NCBI GenBank assembly: GCA_032907525.1
Contig: JAJJPM010000165.1
Coordinates: 1-10,461 of the forward strand
DNA: 10,461 nucleotides
Source of the DNA: JAHJQQ01 sp032907525
GTDB taxonomy: Bacteria; Pseudomonadota; Gammaproteobacteria; Thiohalobacterales; Thiohalobacteraceae
Reading direction: 5' to 3'
In this document: positions 1 to 6,317 of the stretch, one piece after another
Layout of the letters: each line of letters opens with the position of its first letter
Position numbering within the stretch: the stretch's first letter is position 1
Position numbers and translations under genes: made by a program
Notes under the pieces: model-generated
Seen by the model: the letters and a program-made list of their open reading frames with translations, nothing else
Told to the model about the DNA's origin: nothing
Databases searched by the model: none

Positions 1-1
1 T

Positions 2-54
2 CGCGGGTTTCGTGGATTTCGTGGCCATCATGTTTTCGATGTTCTTTGCGCGCC
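2..54 (-). repeat. Dispersed intergenic repeat, copy A (overlaps the 3' end of nth)
   Basis: This stretch is about 94% identical (50 of 53 positions by eye) to the reverse complement of 809-861, so it is an inverted copy of the repeat found on the other side of nth. It contains the unit core 'CACGAAATCCACGAAACCC' read on the minus strand. It lacks the distal 'ACCACAAAGGACGCAAAG' part seen in copies B and C, and it may continue beyond the left window edge. It overlaps the end of nth, providing the last eight codons and the stop. Confidence 0.85.
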
Positions 55-753
55 TCGGCTTCTCTCTGTCACCGCAACGGCGTCGGGCAATGGCGCCTTC
101 GTGTTGGAAGCCGTTCCGGACAGCGTCGTCTTGGCGCGGTACTCGCACAGGTCCGCGATGGGGCATTCGGGGCATTTGGGCTTGCGCGCGAGGCAGGTGT
201 AGCGGCCCAGCAGGATCAGCCAGTGGTGGGCGTCGTGCTTGAATTCGTCGGGCACGAATTTGAGCAGCTTCTTCTCCACCTCCAGCGGCGTCCTGCCCGG
301 CGCCAGGCCGGTGCGGTTGGCGACGCGGAAGATGTGTGTGTCCACCGCGATGGTCGGTTCGCCGAAGGCGGTGTTGAGGATGACGTTGGCGGTCTTGCGG
401 CCCACGCCCGGCAGGGCTTCCAGCGCCGCGCGGTCGTGCGGCACCTGGCCGCCGTGCTTCTCTTCGAGGATCGCGCAGGCCGCCAGGATGTTCTTCGCCT
501 TGCTGTTGAACAGCCCGATGGTCTTGATGTGCTCCTTCAGGCCGTCCTCGCCGAGCGCCAGGATGTCGCGCGGCCGCTTCGCGATCCTGAACAGCTTCGC
601 CGTGGCCTTGTTCACGCCTTTGTCCGTCGCCTGCGCCGACAGCACCACCGCCACCAGCAGCTGGAACACGTTGCCGTATTTCAGCTCGGTCGTCGGATGC
701 GGATTCTGCGCGCGCAGTCGCTCGAAGATCTTGCGGCGTTTGTCGGGGTTCAT
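28..753 (-). CDS. nth: Endonuclease III (DNA glycosylase / AP lyase)
   Basis: This is a base-excision repair enzyme that removes oxidised pyrimidines from DNA and nicks the abasic site. From the ATG at 753 the protein is 241 aa and its residues fall at the E. coli Nth numbering. The helix-hairpin-helix LPGVGRKTAN carries catalytic Lys120, and VDTHIFRV carries Asp138. The [4Fe-4S] ligands are Cys187, Cys194, Cys197 and Cys203 (C-x6-C-x2-C-x5-C). E. coli Nth ends at residue 211; this protein has about 30 extra residues, the last eight (GAQRTSKT) encoded by repeat copy A. A TTG at 780 gives nine more residues and has a weak AGAAG-like ribosome site, whereas the ATG has no clear one. The ATG was preferred because it matches the family start. 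Last gene of the rsx cluster, as in E. coli, but separated from rsxE by a strong inverted repeat. Confidence 0.96.
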   Translation of the reverse strand: MNPDKRRKIFERLRAQNPHPTTELKYGNVFQLLVAVVLSAQATDKGVNKATAKLFRIAKRPRDILALGEDGLKEHIKTIGLFNSKAKNILAACAILEEKHGGQVPHDRAALEALPGVGRKTANVILNTAFGEPTIAVDTHIFRVANRTGLAPGRTPLEVEKKLLKFVPDEFKHDAHHWLILLGRYTCLARKPKCPECPIADLCEYRAKTTLSGTASNTKAPLPDAVAVTERSRGAQRTSKT

Positions 754-790
754 GGGCGGATTCGGCTGGTATTCAGACAAAAATCACTTC

Positions 791-864
791 TACCACAAAG
801 GACGCAAAGGCGCGCAAAGAAAAGCGAAAACATGATGGCCACGAAATCCACGAAACCCACGAAA
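791..864 (+). repeat. Dispersed intergenic repeat, copy B (left arm of large palindrome)
   Basis: This full-length unit begins with ACCACAAAGGACGCAAAGG and ends with the CACGAAATCCACGAAACCC block. It is inverted relative to copy C (890-957) and copy A (2-54). The 27 bases nearest the spacer (838-864) are perfectly complementary to 890-916, and the distal ends also pair with one mismatch. Similar 'ACGCAAAG ... CACGAAATCCACGAAA' units are familiar to me as repetitive intergenic DNA in proteobacterial genomes; that is recollection and was not searched. Confidence 0.9.
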
Positions 865-889
865 AGGATTTATGTTTACGAACATTAAC

Positions 890-957
890 TTTCGTGGGTT
901 TCGTGGATTTCGTGGCTATATAGGTTTTCTTCGCGTGCCTTTGCGTCCTTTGCGGTA
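890..957 (-). repeat. Dispersed intergenic repeat, copy C (right arm of large palindrome)
   Basis: This copy is inverted relative to copy B and separated from it by a 25-nt AT-rich spacer (865-889), which itself holds a small ATGTT-TACG-AACAT stem-loop. Its middle ('ctatataggttttcttcg') has diverged from copy B, while both ends are conserved. It begins 16 nt after the rsxE stop codon in the direction of transcription. Together, B and C fill almost the whole 193-220 bp spacer between rsxE and nth. No convincing promoter for nth was found in this spacer. Confidence 0.9.
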
Positions 958-973
958 AAAGTTGTTTTCGGCC

Positions 974-1663
974 TCAGCCCGCCGCCGGCGCCGGTTCCGC
1001 CGCCGGGACGCGCCGGGCGCGGCGTTGCAGGCGGCCGTCGATGATGTTTTTCAGCGCGATGATCAGGCCCAGGCCGATGAAGGCGCCGGGGGGCAGGATG
1101 GCGAGCAGGAAGCCGCGGTAATCCTCGACGACGTGCAGCGTCCAGCCGCGCGCGGCCTCGCCGAACATCATGTGCGCCTGGGAAAGCAGCGTGCCCTGGC
1201 CGACGAGTTCGCGCATGGCGCCGAGCACCACCAGGACCAGCAGGAAGCCCGTGCCCATCATCAGGCCATCGACCAGCGCGCGGCCGGGGTCGTGCTTGGA
1301 GGCGAAGGCCTCGGCGCGGCCGATGATGTTGCAGTTGGTGACGATCAGCGGGATGAAGATGCCCAGCACCAGATAGAGTTCGTGCAGATAGGCGTTCATG
1401 GCGAGTTCGATGACGGTCACCACCGAGGCGATGACCAGCACGAACACCGGGATGCGCACCTCGGGACGCACCACCCGGCGGATCAGTGAGACCGTGACGT
1501 TCGAGGCGACCAGCGTCAGCGCGGTGGCCAGGCCCAGGCCGAGGCCGTTGACCGCGTTCGAAGTCACGGCGAGCAGCGGGCACAGGCCGAGCAGCTGCAC
1601 CAGGCCGGGATTGTTGGTCCACAGGCCGTCGCGGGCGATGCTGGCGTAGGTCGGTTCGGTCAT
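974..1663 (-). CDS. rsxE: Rsx/Rnf electron transport complex subunit E
   Basis: Integral membrane subunit of the ion-translocating Rnf/Rsx complex in the inner membrane. The 229-aa protein is strongly hydrophobic, with about six membrane helices expected for the family. It shares with RsxA the paired cysteine motifs LGLCPLLAV (Cys28) and VTNCNIIGRAEAF (Cys111), which in studied Rnf complexes hold an intramembrane Fe-S cluster between the A and E subunits. The C-terminus is a short Ala/Pro/Arg-rich tail. Its ATG overlaps the rsxG stop codon as ATGA, and a strong ribosome site (GGAGGAG) lies just upstream. It is the last rsx gene before the inverted repeat that separates the operon from nth. 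Confidence 0.96.
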   Translation of the reverse strand: MTEPTYASIARDGLWTNNPGLVQLLGLCPLLAVTSNAVNGLGLGLATALTLVASNVTVSLIRRVVRPEVRIPVFVLVIASVVTVIELAMNAYLHELYLVLGIFIPLIVTNCNIIGRAEAFASKHDPGRALVDGLMMGTGFLLVLVVLGAMRELVGQGTLLSQAHMMFGEAARGWTLHVVEDYRGFLLAILPPGAFIGLGLIIALKNIIDGRLQRRARRVPAAEPAPAAG

Positions 1664-2307
1664 GGCGAGGTCTCCTCCGCGGCGTCCTGCGGCGCCTCGG
1701 CGAACAGGGTCTGCCGGTTGCGATCGAAGTATACCAGAGCCTTCTTCACGGCTTTCACCACGGCGCGCGGGGTGATGGTCGCCCCGGTGAACTGGTCGAA
1801 GACACCGCCGTCCTTCTTCACGGCCCAGCCCTTTTCGTCGGGATCGCCGAGGGAGCGGCCCTCGAAGCCCAGGATCCAGTCGGACCGCGCGGCCTCGATG
1901 GCGTCGCCCAGGCCGGGCGTTTCGCGGTGGCCGGCGACGCGCACGCCGGCCAGACGCCCGTCGGCCTCGATGGCGACCAGCAAGCGGATCTCGCCGCTGT
2001 AGCCGTCGGGCGCCACCGGCGCGAGGATCGCGGCCACCGGCCGGCCGTCCTTGCGCGCGCGGTAGACGGTGACCGGCCGCGGCGTGCCCAGCAGATCGGG
2101 GTCGGTCACCTCGATCGTGTCGGTGAAAATGTCGTTGTCATGGCGCTCGGGCGGGACGAGCACGTGCAGATTGCGCAGCAGCGCCTCGCGCTCGTTGGCG
2201 GCGATGCGCTCGTGGGTGTTGTCGAAGGTGAACGCCACCAGGCCCGTGCCGATCGCGGCGAACAGGAACAGCAGCAAGGCGGTGACCAGGATGTGGCGCA
2301 CGTTCAC
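1660..2307 (-). CDS. rsxG: Rsx/Rnf electron transport complex subunit G (flavoprotein)
   Basis: Periplasm-facing subunit carrying covalently bound FMN. The 215-aa protein starts with one membrane anchor (about residues 5-27) followed by a soluble FMN-binding domain. The attachment motif D-Q-F-T-G-A-T (residues 171-177) is intact, with Thr177 the expected FMN-phosphate acceptor. The start is a GTG at 2307 that overlaps the rsxD stop as GTGA, preceded by AGGAAGGG; the open frame continues upstream through rsxD only as a shadow, so the GTG is the sensible start. The conserved segment GHRETPGLGD (127-136) is typical of the family. The stop codon overlaps the rsxE start as ATGA, consistent with translational coupling. 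Confidence 0.95.
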   Translation of the reverse strand: MNVRHILVTALLLFLFAAIGTGLVAFTFDNTHERIAANEREALLRNLHVLVPPERHDNDIFTDTIEVTDPDLLGTPRPVTVYRARKDGRPVAAILAPVAPDGYSGEIRLLVAIEADGRLAGVRVAGHRETPGLGDAIEAARSDWILGFEGRSLGDPDEKGWAVKKDGGVFDQFTGATITPRAVVKAVKKALVYFDRNRQTLFAEAPQDAAEETSP

Positions 2308-3356
2308 GATTCGCCGCCCTTCCTGCCGCGCGTCTCGCCGAACACCCGCGGTCTGGTGTAGTAGTCGATGGTCGGGGCGGCCATGTTCATCAGCACCACG
2401 GCGAAGGCGACGCCGTCCGGATAGCCGCCCCAGGTGCGGATGACATAGGTGAGCACGCCGATGCCCGCGCCGTAGATGAGCCGCCCGCGCGGCGTGGTGC
2501 TGGCGGTGACCGGATCGGTGGCGATGAAGAAGGCGCCGAGCATGGCCGCACCGCTGAACAGATGGAACAGCGGCGACGGAAAGGCGTCGGTGTCGCTGCC
2601 GTGGAACAACAGGGCGATCACGAACAGCGCGCCGAGCATGCCGACAGGGATCTGCCAGGCGATGGCGCGCCGGTAGATCAGATACAGCCCGCCGACCAGA
2701 CAGGCGAAGTTGATCCACTCCCAGCCGATGCCGGCGTAGCCGCCGAACAGCGGGCCGGCGGTGATCTCGTGCACGGTCAGCCCCAGGCCGATGGAGGTCT
2801 TCACGCTGTCGAGCGGCGTGGCCATGGTCAGGGCGTCGAGGCCGGTACCGTCCGGCAGCGATCCGCCGAACGACCAGGCGAGCGTCTCCGTCAGGCCGAG
2901 GCCGGCGGCGCCGACGCCGGCCGGCGCGCTCCACAGCGTCATCTCGCGCGGGAAGGAGATGAGCAGCGCCACGTAGCCGATCATCGCGGGATTGAACGGG
3001 TTGTAGCCGAGCCCGCCGTAGAGCTGCTTGGCCACGACGATGGCGAACAGGCCGCCGATCACCGGGATCCACCAGGGCGCCAGCGGCGGCAGCGCCAGCG
3101 CCAGCAGCGCGCCGGTGAGGACGGCGCTGCCGTCGGCGAGCGTCGCGCCGACCGGACGGCTGCGCAGCGCGAGCATCAGCGCCTCGGCGGCGGTGCAGGT
3201 CAGCACCGCGAGCAGGACATTGACGATCACGCCCCAGCCGAAGAACCACCAGGCGCAGAGCATGCCCGGGACCAGCGCGAGCAGCACCTCGCGCATGACG
3301 CGCGCGACGCTGGCGGTGCCGGGCAGATGCGGGGAACTGAAGGTCGGGAACTGCAT
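2304..3356 (-). CDS. rsxD: Rsx/Rnf electron transport complex subunit D (membrane flavoprotein)
   Basis: Multi-spanning inner-membrane subunit that carries a covalent FMN and is related to NqrB. The protein is 350 aa (E. coli RsxD is about 352). It has many hydrophobic segments and the conserved family stretches GGLGYNPFNPAMIGYVALL (114-132), DALTMATPLD (174-183, flavinylation motif with Thr180 the likely acceptor), FFIATDPVTASTTPRGR (276-292) and GGYPDGVAFAVVLMNMAAP (310-328). The ATG at 3356 shares one base with the stop of the mini-ORF described separately; a weak GGGAAG site lies about ten bases upstream. Its stop overlaps the rsxG GTG. Identification is secure from the motifs and operon position. 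Confidence 0.96.
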   Translation of the reverse strand: MQFPTFSSPHLPGTASVARVMREVLLALVPGMLCAWWFFGWGVIVNVLLAVLTCTAAEALMLALRSRPVGATLADGSAVLTGALLALALPPLAPWWIPVIGGLFAIVVAKQLYGGLGYNPFNPAMIGYVALLISFPREMTLWSAPAGVGAAGLGLTETLAWSFGGSLPDGTGLDALTMATPLDSVKTSIGLGLTVHEITAGPLFGGYAGIGWEWINFACLVGGLYLIYRRAIAWQIPVGMLGALFVIALLFHGSDTDAFPSPLFHLFSGAAMLGAFFIATDPVTASTTPRGRLIYGAGIGVLTYVIRTWGGYPDGVAFAVVLMNMAAPTIDYYTRPRVFGETRGRKGGES

Positions 3357-3421
3357 CAGCGGCCGCTTCCCGATGACGGATCACAAGCATGGACCGGCAT
3401 TGTCCGGGCGGTTTTCATCAT
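3356..3421 (-). CDS. Possible 21-codon coupling mini-ORF between rsxC and rsxD
   Basis: This short open frame begins ATGATGAAAACC and ends with TGA. Its first ATG overlaps the rsxC stop (ATGA) and its stop overlaps the rsxD ATG (TGATG), so it exactly fills the only gap within the rsx genes. A very purine-rich ribosome site (GGAGGAGGGGAG, inside the last rsxC codons) precedes it. The peptide starts MMKTARTMPV and ends in SSGSGR; no known family is recognised. It might re-initiate ribosomes into rsxD, be a translated micropeptide, or be an accident, since the GGAGGAGGGG also encodes the Gly-Gly-Gly tail of RsxC. Confidence 0.25.
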   Translation of the reverse strand: MMKTARTMPVHACDPSSGSGR

Positions 3422-5010
3422 GTCTCCCCTCCTCCAGTGGGCGGTGTGGAGGCGGCTTCGTCCGGCGCGCCGCCCGCCGCGGTCTTCTTGGCCTTGACGC
3501 GTTCCAGCGCCGCCTGGATCGCCGCCTTCTTCGGGTCCTCGCCGGCCTTCTCGGGCGTCTGCAGGGCCTTCTGCTTCTGCTTCAGGCGCGCGGCGCGCTC
3601 CTCCTTCTCGCGTTCCTGGCGGAACAGCCGGAACTCGTGGCGCTGGCGGGCGATGTCGGCCTTCTCGCGCTCGCGCTCCTGGTTCCAGATTTCGGTCTTG
3701 GCAAAGCGGAAGTACTGCACCAGCGGGATATGGCTCGGACAGACATAGCTGCAGCAGCCGCACTCGATGCAGTCGAACAGATTGAAGTCCTGGACCCGGT
3801 CGAAGTCTTTCGCGTGCGCGTACCAGTAGAGCTGCTGCGGCAGCAGCAGGGCGGGGCAGGCGTCGACGCAGGCGCCGCAGCGGATGCAGGGCAGCGGCGC
3901 CTGCGGCAGCGGCAGCTCCTCGCGGCTGGCGACCAGCAGGCAATTGGTGGTCTTGACCACCGGCACTTCGTCGCTGCCCAGCGCGAAGCCCATCATCGGG
4001 CCGCCCATGAGCAGCCGGTGGGCGCGTCCGGTGTAGCCGCCTGCGGCGGCGATGACGTCGGCCATGGGCGTACCGACGCGCACCTCCAGGTTGCCGGGGC
4101 TGGCGACGCCCTCGCCGGTGACGGTGACCAGGCGCGAGATCAGCGGTTCGCCCTCGACCAGCGCGCGGTGCACCGCGGCGGCGGTGCCGGGGTTGTGGCA
4201 GAGCACGCCGATGTCGGCCGGCAGCCCCTGCGAGGGCACCTCCCGCCCGGTGATGACCTGGATGAGCTGCTTCTCGCCCCCGGTCGGATAGATGGTCGGG
4301 ATGACCGCGACCTCCATCGACGCCTCGGCGCCCGCGGCCGCGATGGCTGCGCGGATGGCCGCGGCGGCCTCGGGCTTGTTGTCCTCGATGGCGACGATGC
4401 AGGTCCCGGCCTGTACCGCGTGCTGCAGGATGCGCGCGCCGCTGACCACGTCGGCCGCGCGGGTGCGCATCAGCATGTCGTCGCAGGTGATGTAGGGTTC
4501 GCACTCCGCGCCGTTGATGATCAGGGTGTGGATGGGGCGGTCCGGGCCGGGGTTGAGCTTGATGAAGCTCGGAAAGCCGGCGCCGCCCAGGCCGACGATG
4601 CCGGCGTTGCGGATGCGGTTGCGCAGTTCGCTGGGGTCGAGCTGCGCGGGGTCGCCCGAAAGGATGTCGGGCGCGGCCTCGTCGCGGCCGTCGGTGTCGA
4701 TGACGATGCAGGGCGCGCGCAGGCCAGAGGGATGCGGCACGGCCCGTTCGCCGATCTCCGCCACGGTACCGGAGCTGGAGGCGTGAATGGGCACGCTCAC
4801 GTAGCCGCTGGCGCGCGCGATCATCTGGCCCTTGAGGACGCGCTCGCCCACCTTCACCAGCGGCTCGGCGGCCGCGCCGATGTGCTGCGCCAGCGGCAGC
4901 ACCAGCCGCGGCGGAACCGGCACGACGCGCACGGGCGTCGCCGTCGACTGCGCCTTGTTGGCCGGCAGGTGCAGGCCGCCGTGGAAGCGGTGGAGCCGTC
5001 GGCTGCTCAT
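3418..5010 (-). CDS. rsxC: Rsx/Rnf electron transport complex subunit C (NADH- and Fe-S-binding)
   Basis: Peripheral cytoplasmic subunit that binds NADH and FMN and passes electrons through two [4Fe-4S] clusters; it is related to the NuoF/Nqo1 fold. The protein is 530 aa. Seen in order: an N-terminal barrel-sandwich region, the nucleotide-binding loop GLGGAGFPSFIKL (140-152), NGAECEPYITCDD (166-178), an SLBB-like region, and two ferredoxin motifs with Cys375/378/381/385 and Cys414/417/420/424. The last 100 residues form a highly charged, probably helical tail (Glu/Arg/Lys-rich). That tail is much shorter than the repeat-rich C-terminus of the approximately 740-aa E. coli RsxC. The ATG overlaps the rsxB stop as ATGA; the longer in-frame extension upstream is a shadow of rsxB. 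Confidence 0.97.
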   Translation of the reverse strand: MSSRRLHRFHGGLHLPANKAQSTATPVRVVPVPPRLVLPLAQHIGAAAEPLVKVGERVLKGQMIARASGYVSVPIHASSSGTVAEIGERAVPHPSGLRAPCIVIDTDGRDEAAPDILSGDPAQLDPSELRNRIRNAGIVGLGGAGFPSFIKLNPGPDRPIHTLIINGAECEPYITCDDMLMRTRAADVVSGARILQHAVQAGTCIVAIEDNKPEAAAAIRAAIAAAGAEASMEVAVIPTIYPTGGEKQLIQVITGREVPSQGLPADIGVLCHNPGTAAAVHRALVEGEPLISRLVTVTGEGVASPGNLEVRVGTPMADVIAAAGGYTGRAHRLLMGGPMMGFALGSDEVPVVKTTNCLLVASREELPLPQAPLPCIRCGACVDACPALLLPQQLYWYAHAKDFDRVQDFNLFDCIECGCCSYVCPSHIPLVQYFRFAKTEIWNQEREREKADIARQRHEFRLFRQEREKEERAARLKQKQKALQTPEKAGEDPKKAAIQAALERVKAKKTAAGGAPDEAASTPPTGGGET

Positions 5011-5582
5011 GCGCGTGTCCTGGCCGGTGTCTCCGGCGTGATCTCCAGCCGCTCGTCCGGCGACGGCCATTTCCAGGTGGCGATGTCCTGCTTGACCGGC
5101 ACCATGTGGATGCAGTCCACCGGACACGGCTCCACGCACAGTTCGCAGCCGGTGCATTCCTGCTCGATCACGGTGTGCATGTGCTTGGCGGCGCCGAGGA
5201 TGGCGTCCACCGGGCAGGCCTGGATGCACAGCGTGCAGCCGATGCACAGGTTCTCGTCGATGACCGCGACCATCTTCTCCTTGTGCACGCCGTGCTCGGC
5301 GTTGAGCGGCTTGAAGTCGCGGCCGAGCAGGTCGGCGAGCGCACGGATGCCGGCCTCGCCGCCGGGCGGGCACTGGTTGATGTCGGCCTCGCCGGCGGCG
5401 ATGGCCTCGGCATACGGCCGGCAGCCGGCGTAGCCGCACTGGCCGCACTGCGTCTGCGGCAGGATGGCGTTGATCTGATCGACCACCGGATCGCCCTCGA
5501 CGCGGAAGCGGATGGCGCTGTAGCCGAGCAGCAGGCCGAACAGTCCGGCCAGGATCCCGAGGGCGAGGATGGCGGTCAGCAT
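5007..5582 (-). CDS. rsxB: Rsx/Rnf electron transport complex subunit B (polyferredoxin)
   Basis: Membrane-anchored ferredoxin subunit that links the complex to its soluble electron partner. The 191-aa protein has one N-terminal membrane helix (about 4-22), then a [4Fe-4S] domain with Cys46, Cys49, Cys54 and Cys71 in the CGQCGYAGC context. Two bacterial ferredoxin motifs follow: Cys113/116/119/123 and Cys143/146/149/153, each followed by proline. All twelve ligands are present. The length is typical of proteobacterial RsxB, about 190 residues. The start lies nine bases after the rsxA stop, with AGGG sequences upstream, and the stop overlaps the rsxC ATG. Confidence 0.97.
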   Translation of the reverse strand: MLTAILALGILAGLFGLLLGYSAIRFRVEGDPVVDQINAILPQTQCGQCGYAGCRPYAEAIAAGEADINQCPPGGEAGIRALADLLGRDFKPLNAEHGVHKEKMVAVIDENLCIGCTLCIQACPVDAILGAAKHMHTVIEQECTGCELCVEPCPVDCIHMVPVKQDIATWKWPSPDERLEITPETPARTRA

Positions 5583-5591
5583 CGAGCGGCC

Positions 5592-6173
5592 CTAGCCCTT
5601 GATGAGTCCGGAAAAGCCCATGAACCCCAGCGACATCAGGCCGGCGGTGATCAGCGCGATGGACGCGCCGCGGAACGCCGCCGGCACGTCGGCGACGGCG
5701 ATGCGTTCGCGGATGGCGGCGAACAGCGCCAGCACCAGCGAGAAGCCCACGGCCGCGCCGAAGCCGTACACGGCCGACTCAAGAAAGCCATGCTGCTCCT
5801 GGATGTTGAGCAATGCCACGCCGAGCACGGCGCAGTTGGTGGTGATCAGCGGCAGGAAGATGCCCAGCACCTGGTACAGCAGCGGGCTGGTCTTGTGCAC
5901 GACCATCTCGGTGAACTGCACGACCACGGCGATGGTGAGGATGAAGGCGATGGTGCGCAGGTAGCCGATGCCCAGCGGCTCCAGAATGTAGACGTTGACC
6001 AGATAGCTGCACACCGACGACAGCGTCAGCACGAAGGTCGTCGCCAGCCCCATGCCGGTCGCCGTCTCCAGCTTGCGCGACACGCCCATGAACGGACACA
6101 GACCCAGGAACTTCACCAGGACGAAGTTGTTCACCAGGACGGTGCTGACCAGGATCAGTGCCAGTTCTTGCAT
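5592..6173 (-). CDS. rsxA: Rsx/Rnf electron transport complex subunit A
   Basis: Integral membrane subunit, paralogous to RsxE, with about six membrane helices. The 193-aa protein (193 also in E. coli) has the signature segments FLGLCPFMGVS (Cys26) and LITTNCAVLGVALLNIQ (Cys114); these cysteines contribute to the Fe-S cluster shared with RsxE. First gene of the rsx operon. Immediately upstream there is no recognisable ribosome site ('acctgatctt' precedes ATG). The upstream sequence is the repeat element that ends at metG, including a possible 28-codon ORF whose stop is 18 nt before this start. No clear promoter is visible, so read-through from metG or a promoter not recognised here is possible. 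Confidence 0.97.
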   Translation of the reverse strand: MQELALILVSTVLVNNFVLVKFLGLCPFMGVSRKLETATGMGLATTFVLTLSSVCSYLVNVYILEPLGIGYLRTIAFILTIAVVVQFTEMVVHKTSPLLYQVLGIFLPLITTNCAVLGVALLNIQEQHGFLESAVYGFGAAVGFSLVLALFAAIRERIAVADVPAAFRGASIALITAGLMSLGFMGFSGLIKG

Positions 6174-6178
6174 AAGAT

Positions 6179-6317
6179 CAGGTGCTAGGTTCTAGGGGCG
6201 AGGTTCTAGGAAAAAACCACATGCCATGGTTGCAGAACCCAGCGTCGCTCTCAACACTGCAAATGTAAGTGTATTCATGGTTTATCCTCGGCCCTAGAAC
6301 CTAGTCCCTAGCACCTG
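6179..6317. repeat. Repeat element with terminal inverted repeats, between metG and rsxA
   Basis: This 139-bp segment is bounded by perfect 11-bp inverted termini, CAGGTGCTAGG at the left and CCTAGCACCTG at the right. The arms extend inward imperfectly (6179-6210 and 6286-6317) through CTAGGTTCTAGG/GGGCCGAGG units. A 75-bp core (6211-6285) lies between them. It starts directly after the metG stop codon and ends five bases before the rsxA start. The same CCTCGGCCCTAGAACCTAG block occurs again at 9821-9839, so it is a dispersed family. No target-site duplication is visible. Confidence 0.75.
6192..6278 (-). CDS. Possible 28-aa small ORF upstream of rsxA
   Basis: An ATG at 6278 is preceded by a good ribosome site (GAGGA, six bases before the start) that is supplied by the CCTCGGCCC repeat arm. 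The frame runs 28 codons to TAG. The peptide begins MNTLTFAVLRATLGSATMAC and is fairly hydrophobic, with the last few residues (EPRP) coming from the other repeat arm. The stop lies 18 nt before rsxA, which itself has no clear ribosome site, so translational coupling is conceivable. No known family is recognised. It may simply be a chance frame inside the repeat element. Confidence 0.25.
   Translation of the reverse strand: MNTLTFAVLRATLGSATMACGFFLEPRP

Noticed and set aside
885..1622. Open frame ending in a HEIHETHES-like sequence
   Set aside because: It is an out-of-frame reading of rsxE that runs into the repeat. Such peptide endings are a common mis-translation of this repeat type.
1660..3390. 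576-aa single frame covering the rsxD and rsxG region
   Set aside because: Only its last 215 codons are RsxG. The first part is an Arg-rich shadow of rsxD, so it is not a fusion protein.
3028..5433. 801-aa open frame on the plus strand opposite rsxC and rsxB
   Set aside because: Composition is low-complexity Ala/Gly/Arg typical of antisense frames in GC-rich DNA, and the opposite strand holds well-conserved rsx genes with intact motifs.
3418..6173. Rsx operon considered as a novel electron-transfer system
   Set aside because: All six subunits and the gene order match the established Rsx/Rnf complex; no extra catalytic subunit is present.
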